A stretch of 40,412 bases of DNA from Phoronis australis (taxonomy: Eukaryota; Phoronida; Phoronidae). The stretch is taken from assembly GCA_002633005.1 (NCBI GenBank), contig NMRA01001203.1:1-40412 (forward strand), written 5' to 3'. This document shows, in pieces, positions 25,601-37,600 of this stretch. Position 1 is the stretch's first letter; the number at the start of each line of letters is the position of its first letter. The position numbers were made by a program, and so were the translations under genes. The notes beneath the pieces were generated by a model. That model was given only the letters and a program-made list of their open reading frames with translations, ran no database searches and was not told the origin of the DNA.

Positions 25601-28600
25601 TAAAATGTTTTGATAGATGGATAAATAACAGCTTTACGTAATGGTGGTTTTAATTTCGCGTATGATTGCATGAAGTAAAGCTCCCAAAAGCACTGTAGTC
25701 CTTCTCACACTAACGATTCTTAGAAATTTAACTTTCATTTTTCTGTATTGGAACTCTGTGTACATTTAGTAGTTGAAACTTGCAGTAAACCTGCCTTCAA
25801 AATAGTCCCCTTGCTGGTAGTTATTGGATTCATACTTATGCTATTTAAATGCACTTATTTTAACATATATCGCTCCTGTTTCTTAGGCTGTTCTGGAAGT
25901 GAGAGCATTCGATGAGGCATTGAATAACTATCACAATTCAGAATCGAAGTAAGTTGGCAATGATAATGATCAAATGTTGCATGGAGTCCTTCATTATGTT
26001 ACTTTGTCACTGTTGGCATGTTGACTTGTTACTAAAGATATTCTATTACAGTGTAATCTCACCAGTTTACAATGCAATATGGTGAATGTGGGAAATTTAT
26101 TTTCTCTTTTTTTCCATGAAAGATATGTAGCACCAAATTAATGCTTTTCCAGTTCAAGTTTTGTAGCATACCTAGCATGAGACAATATTTTAAAAAATGT
26201 GGGCTCGTAAAACAATGTTGTGAGCTCTTGAAAAATGAAAACAAGTTATCTTTGCCAATTATTTTTGTCCGAAATTGATGAGATTTTGCCAAAATGTGTG
26301 TTTTGTGATCAAAACATCACGATGGTCTTTTTAGACAGATAAGTTGTTATCAATAATTTTACAATAAACATTGGTAGCAAGTACTTGAGTCATGGAGAAC
26401 ACATTACAGTGTACATTCACATCACTTTGTTTTAGGGCAGCACTCCAAGAGGCCTTGGATTATGTTCTGAGGAAGGGTAAAAAGTCGAGCAGGTATGTGT
26501 TGTCACCTGTCACTTTGGACTTGAAATTCTGAGGACGTTCTTGGACATTTTTGTAATCATAGACATCACATAGACCTGGCACGTGCCACTCAGATACATG
26601 CAGCTCGCATTGTCAATATGACGCAATATTGTTTCTCAACTCCATTAAAGTAGTACACTTCTCTTTTAGGAGCTTCAAGATACATTGAGTCCTGTACTCA
26701 TGCTGTGGATTATCTGTCTAACATGCAACTCTACACAGATTATCATACTAAAAAGATTTACAGATCTTGATTTTTGCAGTCTAGTGACAATACACACAGC
26801 CTGAATGGAACAAACCGCCTAATTTTTGTTTAGTTTCCCTATATGCCGTCCTTTGAACAAGAAAAAGACATGCAAATAAGATGCAAGGAAATGACCTTAT
26901 TTATGTAACAATTTTTTCCTCTGCGGGTGGGGGNNNNNNNNNNNNNNNNNNNNNNNNNNNNNNNNNNNNNNNNNNNNNNNNNNNNNNNNNNNNNNNNNNN
27001 NNNNNNNNNNNNNNNNNNNNNNNNNNNNNNNNNNNNNNNNNNNNNNNNNNNNNNNNNNNNNNNNNNNNNNNNNNNNNNNNNNNNNNACAACTCGTCAGTC
27101 TCACGAATTTGGACCCCCAATTTTCAAATCCTAGATGAGTCCCTGCATGGGGTTTACAGGTGCTGCCACTAGGTTTTTATGTTCTGCCACCATAGTTTAA
27201 GCGGAGCGATTATGCGTTGTTTCCACATCAGTCTTGGTGATTGAGACCATATAAGATCAATTAAAGATGATTATTGATCAGCATATGCTGTTATCCAATG
27301 ATGATGCTGTTTGTTAATTGTACTTAGGTAAATATTTGGTATCAATGACAATCATATGTATTTTTACTTGTTCTGAAAGATAACATCCGCGAACCTACTC
27401 GCTAGCCTTCAAAATTAGTACTTTTAAGTGAATAATGTTGAAATATATACTGCTTTAAAAACTCATTTCTTAATAAGTATTCCAAAATCAGATTTCTTCT
27501 GTTGTGTTAAAACAAACATATCCCTGCAAAATCTCTAGTACTTATGTTAAAGTTGACATTGGAAAAAAGTAGTAAAGTGCATTGTAACCAAAATATCAGA
27601 CCTGTACGACTGAATTGCGCTTCTGACCTATACCCAAAATACAGAATTTCCCACTCGAAACCGAGTGGAAATATACCCAACCAAGCCGGTGTAGCATTAA
27701 ATAATGACCCCGTGAAAAATGACTCTGGCTATTTTTTTTCACAGGGTCTAAATTTAATGTGAAGAATTTTTAACCCATGAAAAAATGACCTCACGTCCAT
27801 GAAAACCTGTCATAGATATTCAACGGTTCCAGGGGGGATCTAGAATTTTGATTTAGGGAGGCCAAGTTCTCCCATTTAATCTAACTTGTTAGGTTGTATA
27901 GCACAAGTTGGGCAGATGGCTGCTGTAGCCAATATCTTACACTGTCAACTGGCAATTAGGGTTGGAGGGTCAGCTCTCTTTTGAATTTTGAAAATGCGAC
28001 ATCAGAATTTGGCCAGGTCACAGAATGCGAGCTTGCGATTTTCTTAGCATCGAGCACTCGACTTGATGACCCCAGCATTAAAGGAGAATGCCACCTGATT
28101 TAATTAGTCTTTTTTACTGTCTTTATTGGTCTATATCCACATCGCTTCGCATACGGTCGACCTTACCTTGCCGAGAGGTGTTGCGTTGAGGAAAGTGAGA
28201 AACGACGCAGCAACGTCAGTGGTTCATTTGCAGAGTGAATGCCGCTATGTTGCGGTGCATTGTTCCCATTTGTCCGAACTATGCAGCTGCAAAGAAAGCG
28301 GGTATATTGTTTTTTCGACTTCCTCAAGAGTCTGAAGTGCTTAGGAAGTGGCTCGCGGTAGTGAAAAATGAAAAGTACTGTGTAAATAGCAAGTATGAGG
28401 CCGTGAAACATCTCCATGTCTGGCCTGAAGTCGTCGACAGCGAGTCTGACGAATGCTGGCTTACCAAATAAGTATCCATACGTTCCGTTGCCTAAGCTTG
28501 TTCACGGCGCTTCTCTAGGATTTCTTCATCACTGTATTCCTGTTCGAACTGATAGCCTGTGAAACTTAACCATCCACCTGTGAAGTCTTTGTCGGATGAG

Positions 28601-31600
28601 CTCACGTCTAAGTCACGATTGCAAATTGCCACGTTGACGTTTATTACTGAGTGCTCTGTTTCAAAATGACTTATTCTCACCCTAACCAATACTTAATAAA
28701 ACTGAAATAAAGTTCTCATTAGATGCAATTTGTAATGCCTTTGGAATATTCGCTAGTGCAAATAATCCGAGAAGCCAGCGATGAATAAATCACTACGTTA
28801 CCGGCTTCGGGTGCAATAAAACTAATTGACCAGACCCCGAGGCCGTGTGAGCGCATGTGTGTTTGCTGACAGAAACTGTTGTGAAACAATAACTCGATTT
28901 TCTATCCCACGGCCAGGTGTTAGGGGAATCTTTATATGCCTATACATTATTCAAATAATGATTGTCGATGTACAACTTCTGCCCTGACGGTTCTGTGAAC
29001 CTGAATTTGCGGCCCCGGACGAGTAAGTAGATTTGCAGTTTTGTGGCTAATTCACCAACACAGTCACGTGCACATTACTTCTTTGGCTCACTAGTATAGT
29101 ATTTTCTTGACTGGAAGTTTAGTTTCCAACTTTGGCTGGTTTATGTTCATGATGTCTTCAGTCTGGCCGCCACGGGCCTGATCGGGTTTGGAGCCACTGG
29201 CCGGGATAACAAGCGTTTTGTTTGTTTACTGAAACTCAAAAAAATCACAAGTCTAAACAACACAGATCTAGTTTCTCCTGTGTGTATTTCACGGAAGAAT
29301 ACTTCGAAGTTATCTCCAAACAGACCCCAAACTCCTGCTACGGACCTTGGTAAATTGGCCTGTCTTACATTGTAGGCTGGCTACGGTGTGTTCAAATACC
29401 AATAAATCCATAACAGCGAAATAAAACAACATGTCTTTATAAGAAATCGGTGTATTTTTAAGGGTTTTACATCGAAGTTTGATGATTTATTGGTGTTACA
29501 CGATGAATTCAAGCGATAAGCTAACACCAGTAACCTGTGTTGTGAACTCCTGGACAGACTGGATAATGTCAATACTTCCGTATGTCAGGTAACACAACTG
29601 AACGTGCCGTTATGGAGTAGAACTACTCGATCTAAATTGATACAAAATAGGTTGTTTTTTTGGTGGCATGCTCCTTTAAGGCTAAAGATTCCAGTTTGAA
29701 CTCAAAATTTGAGTTTTTACTTGAAATCTCGAGTTTTTATTCAGGTTTGTAACACAAATATAGGGGTCATCAGGTGTGAACTTCGACATGAAACTCACAT
29801 ACATAAGGAATGGAGCACCAACTAGTAAACACTTGAGTTTATATGAAAGTAGCATAGGCGGATTTATGGGGGGAGGGGGCCGGGCCTCCCCCCCCTTGGC
29901 TGCTGCAAGTAAAGTGAAACAGCAAAAGCATGAGGAATTATTGAGTTCAGTAACTAGGACCCGTAGCAGATGAGGGGGGTTCAAAACTCAGGTCGCGGTG
30001 GAATCGTGTTCCTGTTTTTTTTATTTTTAATCCAACATGAGGTCCACATTCTGGCCCCCGTAACTTTCGGGCCCCTGTGCACATACAATCGCGCTTTGCC
30101 CAATTCCCCTGGGCAACATGTTGGGGCCCCCCTTATACTATCTTAGATCTGCCACTGAGTAGAACGGAAAATGTCAAAAATAATTTTGAATTCAATTTTG
30201 AGTACAAAGATCAGACCCTGGCCCCTGGACGATTCCTTGGTTCAATGTTCTGAAAGCACTTTTGCTTAAGATAAAATAATGGCATTTAAGCAACCATAAA
30301 GATATCGTGACTATACACTCATGAGTTCATGTAGTTTAATTTCGAGTCCTTTTAGGGTATGTTGGAAAGTTAATTTATTTGTTTCCCTGTTTTTGCACAG
30401 TTGAAGCCATTGATGTTTGATCTAGGCTCATTGATTCAGCTATTGCTTTTTCTTAATTCATGGTCATCATTCGTTTTTAGGATTGGCAGTGGTTCTCGAG
30501 GTGGGGGAGAAACTGAAGAAGTGAGTATATACAGTTACTTTTAGTTTTCTTGTAATTATAACTTATAAAGCAACTAAGGTGCTTCATATTCTTAACAATA
30601 AGAATTGTTGTTATTATTATCGTAAAATGATTATTATGCGGCCACATGTAATTTATGTGGTCGCATTTTGTCATTCATTTTTAGAACATCACCAAAATTG
30701 CCCATGTCATTTTTTTGATTTGATATTAGTTTTAAGAGTGAAGTACGGCTCACAGAAGGCAAAAATGCCCAGAGGGGTAATAAACCCAATGTCATGCATT
30801 TGAACCATGCTATGCATTTTAATTACCTTTGGGATGATAAACAAAACAGTAAAGTCCAAGCTCATTTTACCTTCTTCAAGAGGGAGAAACCAGGGAGCCT
30901 CTATTTTGGGGGTATATCATGCAATGGACTCACCGAAAATGCCTTATTTGCAGTGCATGATAAAAAATACCAGTGCACAAGATCATTATTTGTTTGTAAT
31001 TTTAAATAAAGCAAGTCTTCGGCCTCACAAAGATGTTAAACAATACTCATTAACTCTGCCGCTAAGTTAAAAATTTCAGGCATAAAGTACAGATGGGTCA
31101 GAGGCTAACAAAGCATAGCAATTTCACCACACTTTGAGCCCCTACATCTCAGCTGGCATAACACTGATCAACACCAGATTTTTACACAAGACGTTTCTGT
31201 CTTAGTGATGTTGATTACGGTAATACTTAGTTTAGTGTCATCAAGTCAGGTGCATTTGTTTAAGGTATTTTTTCCCATTTTCATTAAAATTCCGCGTTTT
31301 TCGTGAACCCAGTGTCCAACAACAGGTGTCACTTTAGTGGAGGCAAAATAGCTGATGATCCTCACTTGCAGTGTTAACTGCTATGATGTTGTGTGGTGAA
31401 GTGTGTGGGACCTCAAAAGAATATCCTCTACACATGTGTGAAATCTTATGCAGCATAAAGTGAGTACCAAGTCACCTCACCTACACCTACACCTAGAGTC
31501 GGACAATTTACAAATGCGTATTCACCAGACCTGTGTCACGCCGATGTGACTGTGTCCAAGGCAAGAGACCGGGCTCATCTTGGAATTCTGTGGAAACCTA

Positions 31601-34600
31601 GTAAACTGTGCAAACACCCATTTCATTAGCAGTAGCTTGCGTGGTTAGCCTGAAGTGGGGATGCTGGTTCAAATATCTAAAGTCAACTTACTTCCACTGG
31701 ATCTCAACAATGTCAATTCATGTGTTTTTCAAGTTTCCTGTTGGATCTGGTGAGTACTACTTGTTACTTTGTTTGAATTTGAAGTTATCACGGTAGCATT
31801 TTGGCGGTAATAGTCAGTTTTATGGATACCTGATTCGAGAACAAGTTAGCACCACTAGAAACTACAGTTATTATTTTAATACAGTACCCTGCAGTGCAAG
31901 TTACTGGCTCTCCTTTTTAGGAAATTCACAAACTAAGTGACCATGCATGTATCATAAAAATGTAACAACAGTACTTGTTTTTGAACAGCATAGACAGAGA
32001 TTTTTATTGTGCCCACTGGTGAAATTCAGTAGTCCTCTGCCTGCAACAACTAATGAAGTGTCTCGAGTTCCTAAGTCAAATGATATACCTGTCCTGTCGC
32101 CGGCTTTAGAGTCTAGGCTAGCCTAGAGCTATTCAGTCCACTTACTAGTAGCGTCTTGTGTTTGTTGTAAGTTTAGTCCGAGATTATATGCATCTAGTGG
32201 CCACGTGTTGCAAGAGGAAAGTCCAATATCTCATTGACTTTAACTTTTCAACAACCATTGTTGTTATGCGTCTTCTTTTTAGTTCATTACAGGAAGTATT
32301 TTTCCTATACATATATTGATGAATGCTGTAGTCATAGCATTATAAAGTCCAATTTTAACTGACAACCTGCATGCCACAATTTCTTTTCACTTCAGCTGTC
32401 AGTGAATTATCTAATTCTTGAAATCTTAGTGTGTCATTATGTTTTGGGAGTCCCACTATGTCGACATTTAGGATCTGGTAATGATATTCTCTTGATGTCC
32501 AAAGGAATCCGATCAAAGTGTCAAAAATAAATCGAGTACCCACAGTGTTTTTTTTTTCTGGTTGTATTTAGGGTCGTTTTACATATTGCACGTCATGGGT
32601 CAAATGAATTATCTCGGCTAAAATCATTGGATTACTCAGAGGCAGTCACACCTGTGTAGTGGCTGAGCTGTGCGAAGTTCTTCAAAACGTGTATAATTTG
32701 AGAGTGTTACAAACTACCTGTCATTTTTCAGAAAGTAGACCCTGAAAGAACTGCACAGGCGATGAAGACGGATAAGCAGTATAGGGAGGAAGATTGGCAG
32801 ACACCACAGCAGGATAAAGGTTTCTTTTCCTGCTTCGCTGCCTTGAACCGTGCTGGAAATTGGTCAAATTTGGGAGATACTGAAGTTGACAATCCGTGAT
32901 GTCCAGGAATACTCCAGATTTCATCTTCGCCCGAACATTGTACAATCTGTTGGGTTGTCTGAGTGATTTAACCAGTTGTTATTGATGTAATATTGTAGAA
33001 AATAACTTAAAGGTAAATGCAAAATGCAATATAGCAACACTTGTTGTGATTTTGTCAGTAAATTTTAGGATTTAGGTTATTTAGTCAGTGTTCTGGTTGA
33101 AACTTTGTTGTCCAATTTATTTAAAGATGCTGGTATTTCAGTTTTCATCTTTCAAATTCATATTACACTCAACCTCACTTAACTAAAAAGCGAAGCCTTA
33201 TATGAATGCTGACTTATGTACAAACTTAAGGAAAGGTAGTGACTTAGGCAAACTGGCGAGTTTCAGGTAGTATGTGTAATCACAAATTAAGGGAGGGGCC
33301 CTGTATTTTGAAAGATCAACTTTGGGAATGTCATACTTGAACCAGTTCATTGGCATTTGGATCAAAGAACACATTTACATGTTTCATTTTTCCATGCTAC
33401 TTTGTACCACTTAACTGGATGACCAGTGTTAAACCAGATTGCAGTCGCATTAAGTATCTTTTTTTACTTTAATTTGTTCCAGCATTGTTTTTGCGCAATG
33501 AGAGTTATTTGTACGGTATGTGATGATGAGTTAAAGGAGGTGCCGAGGTCACCTGTATTTTGAATTGTTAACGTCAGGAGTGTCATGCTTGAGCCAATTC
33601 ACTGGCATTTAGATATCTCGTGTTTTCCATGCTACTTTGTATAAATTAACTGGGCGATGAGTGTCAAACCAGATTCTAGCCGTATTAGATATTACTTTTT
33701 ACTTTAAAGTGGTCCAACGTTGTATATACAGACTGAGGAGTTATGTGTACAGTATGGGACGAGGAGGTACATGTAAGCGAGATCACCTGTATTTTGTACT
33801 GTTAACATAGGAGTGTCCTATTTGAGCCAGTCCATTAGCACTTAGATCTGTTTCCACATTGAGATATCTCTGTTGTGATTTTGCCTAAGAAAGTTGGTAG
33901 TCTTGCTATTAAAGCAACTCGAAGGCTTAACAGTTAGAACTGAACGTAAATGAAGTTATATTTTGAACTCGAGTTTATATGCTGTATATTGTTTGTCTGT
34001 TGAGAAGTCATAGAAAACATGAGCTACAATACAATACTTGCCGTGTACTTATGCACTTTATACTGAAAGCAGCCTTTATAATCCTCACTTCTTTCATGTG
34101 ACCTCTGCAGTGGATTAAAATCTGACCATGCTTCCCTTCCAACATGGGACATTTATATAGTCAAGTAACAGCTCGAACAGAATACCTTTTACCTCTGGAG
34201 GACTGTGAAGTAATTTGAATTCAATTCTTTAGACTTCTCACAACTAGTCACACACACTTATTCAACTACGTTTCTCTGTGCCTACCACTGCGCAGATGAA
34301 GTATCTTCTCACTGGTAGCTGGTTACATGTAGTCAGCCCCCAATGCTACTTGAAAGTCTCCCATTTTTCACTTGTCAGTCACAACAAAATGCATACAGAT
34401 AGCAGAATGATAACATTAGCCTGCCATACCACTCCAAAAGTGAAGTTATTGGGGGACTGGCGGCTATATAACGTCCATGGACATCTGACCACCAGTGGTT
34501 TTGCATTTGCCTGTAATTGCCAATGAATCTTTTACCAAGTTGACACTGTCCTCCACTTTCAACGCCCAGCATCAAAACCACTTGAAGATTCCACAAAAAT

Positions 34601-37600
34601 AACATTTTGTTCCGACACACTCCACAGCTAACTCATAGTAAGCATCTTTGTTAACAGGACAATCACAGATAAACCAAAAATAAATGATATTGTTCATACA
34701 ACACTAAGATTTGAAAAGTCGCAAGTGGGGAGGGGGCAACTACGATTTTTGAAAGAAAATGTTATGAAAATGATTTGTCAGCTGTGTTTTTTGTTTTTTA
34801 GCAGCGCCAATAAGATTACTGAGCTTTGTAAAACCAGTGAGATTTGAATTTCGACTCTCGCAAAAGGTGTCCTGCAAAAACTACTGCTGATTGTCTAATA
34901 AGTATCCTAATTCCATTACTACGAGCACTTTTCAGAAATAAAGTAGAGTACAGTCGGTGCCTAGAAAATACAAAATTTGATAAATGATCAATTGATTCGC
35001 AGTTTGCAGGTCAACTAGTGACGTTTGTCGGCATTACTCATTGTGGTGAAATGGCGTAACCACCTGTCACTTTCGAGTTCAAATGACATGAAATCCGATT
35101 ACGCCAGAATATTTTTTGTCTTATTTTGTAGATCTGAGATAGCTCAACACATTGGTTGGTGCTAAAATGTTCTGAAACCTGTGCCAGCTGAGATATCGGG
35201 ATACGAATTTTGCCAATTTTGACAGTTTCAAAAGGCACTAAAAGTACTCATCTGATACAGCGCTAAAAACAAACAAAAAATGATCGAAATCTTTTAAATT
35301 TTCATGAATAAAGTAGTGGAAGGTCACACCTGATCAATAACACAGGTTCAATATTTCAATGTTATTTCCACTGCAAAATATAACTATCGGAATTTTACTA
35401 AAACTCAACTGCCGCCAGGCTCAAAACTTGCCGGAAACAAATAGTATCCATGGAAACCAAAAGGGGGCATTTTGAAAAGAAAAAAAGGTGGTCTGGAGTC
35501 AGTGGGGCCAGTGTCGTGACACATACAAAATGTGAAGAGAATCTGTGACTTAGCGTTTATCGCCCTCTGCCTGGTCCATTCACGAACTTGCTCTTAAAAG
35601 CTGAGGTACCAATACCTTTTCTCAGTTTTGACTATTGCACCTACCCCTTGTGGTCCAGTTGTTGTCTCTGGGTGACACTATATGAAACTGATGAGCAGCA
35701 CTAGAAACCTACCATTTGAGGTGCACTGTGGATGCATATTAACACTTTGCATTGGTTTTTGCTCAGCTAATTTTTCGCCAAATATGTTACTCTGATACTC
35801 AGTTGTTTTTTTTCACTCTACAGTTTGCAATTTTTGTCTGATTTCCATAAAATTCACACTCAACCTCTAGTTCCGGAAGAGTTGGAACTCTATGGTTTTT
35901 TGTCATGATGGATTCAAGATGGCGGCTTTTGTGGCCATTTTGTTTTCAAATTCAGATTCAAATGCTCGTAGAGGCTGCAATTTTTGACGTACTTGGATGA
36001 AGCTTGGTATGATTATTGTGGCAGACGTGGACCACAGATGTGCCATAAATCATTTACTTCCAGTCAAAGACGGTGGAAATATCGGCCACTACTTTCTTAA
36101 CAATGGTGGTCTTTATTACACCCAAATTGTTTTTCTCTGGCATTTGCAGAGTTAAAGCCTGTAATATGGAGAGCAGTTTTAACTTGGTGCATTTTTAGTA
36201 TTACAAAAAGACTAAAAAGTTAATTTTTGTTGATCTTGACAAAGGGCCACTTCCCAAAAGAACGTTGGTTTTAAATATGTTTCATACCTGTTTTCATTAC
36301 TTTATTTTAATAATCCTCTATACTTGCTTTTTCTTACTGGTTAGGGTTGCTATCTTTTTATTTTGTGTTTAAACGAAGCATCAAAACAACTTAGAAGTCA
36401 ATTAATTGTGAACCCATTCCTGAATTTTCCAGATTACAGCTGTATCAGGGCTTGGAATTTTCCGCGGAAACGCGGATTTCCGCTTTTTTCAAATGTTCTT
36501 TCCGCGTATTTTATTATATTTCTGCTTAAAAAAATTGGATTTGATATAAAATTTCCGCGGCAAATGTCTTTCTTACCGCCGCGTTGCCGACGACTTTCAC
36601 CTCGAAAAGCGGAAGTTGCTCTTTATGTTTCGGAGGAACGTAAATTGTCAACATTGCCGGGGCATCTGGGATAGCATGGTGGATTTCCTCAATGGCGGCA
36701 TGGCGGCTCGTGTGACTGTAAACCGCGGTGACAAATACTACGACTCTGTAGCCAAAAAATGTTTGGAAGTGGGAGTGGCAGACGAGCTAAGACAGACGCA
36801 GACGCACGCTTCCGGAGGTGGTACCGTTTTTTTTTTTCGATTTTGGTCGGCAAAAGGTCCACACCGACTTTTACGACTGGCTGCACTCATGTTTCGGGCC
36901 GTAAAAATTTCCGCGTTTTTCGTGATTGGTCATTCCAAGCCCTGCTATATACACCAAACATGTCACAGCAAACAAAACTCCACATGCCATTAGTTCAAGT
37001 TCAAGCTTTATTAGAACTCAAATCATAAAATATATACAAATGTGCATATATGGTGATAGCCAAACTGAAGATTTGGAACCTCTGGGTAATTTTGGTTGCA
37101 GTAACTACATAACTTTCTAGCTTTTCCTCAATCGTAAAAATGAAATCACAGCTCTTGCCCACCGACCAACCTCATCCCCTGCTGGCACTCTCGTTGATTA
37201 CAGAGCTAGCCTCCTTAGTTATCTTCACGGGTGTGCCATTACTACTACAAGCTAAGTATCGAAATTGGCGCATTTCCGCGAATAGCAGTTTTCCGGTTAT
37301 TGTACTACTCCTGGAGTAAAGTAGTTCGGCATGCTCTGGGTCATAAGCGATGTTTTAAAAATTATTGACATTTGTAGTCACTGGGTGTTGTTCATAGATA
37401 TTTCAATATAGCTTAGTTGTATATTAAAAGATAATCCACTTGATATTGTTAACTCCGATCAATGTTTGTAACTCGGAGTATATCAATACGCACAGTCATT
37501 TATCTTCATTCGTACCCAATGTTTGTAGGTTTTAGCTTAACAGTTCATCGATTTTTAAAAATCGAAAACCAAACTTGGTTGTTTTTTTCCATCTGAATAT

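Larger units (their letters stand above)
28078..29679. mobile_element. Kolobok/T2-type DNA transposon remnant, 1.6 kb
   Basis: The left end is TTAAAGGAGAATGCCACC at 28078; the right end is GGTGGCATGCTCCTTTAA ending at 29679. Read inwards, both give TTAAAGGAG then ATGCCACC. TTAA target duplications with TTAAAGGRR ends are the hallmark of the T2 MITEs and Kolobok superfamily, whose transposases can carry a THAP domain; a THAP-like open frame lies 150 bp inside the left end. At 1.6 kb it is too short for an intact transposase, so most of the catalytic region is missing. Confidence 0.75.

Noticed and set aside
31627-31680. tRNA-like stretch (GTGGTTAGC and GGTTCAAAT)
   Set aside because: Box A and box B resemblance only; I could not form a cloverleaf, so neither a tRNA nor a SINE is called.
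35916-35926. AAGATGGCGGC as a YY1-type promoter element
   Set aside because: A single short motif, far from any gene start; similar ATGGCGG words recur at 36692 and 37958 without promoter context.
36363-37028. Overlapping open frames of 89-125 codons
   Set aside because: They run across the inverted-repeat ends of the hAT-like MITE and have no recognisable protein; chance frames in a GC-richer element.
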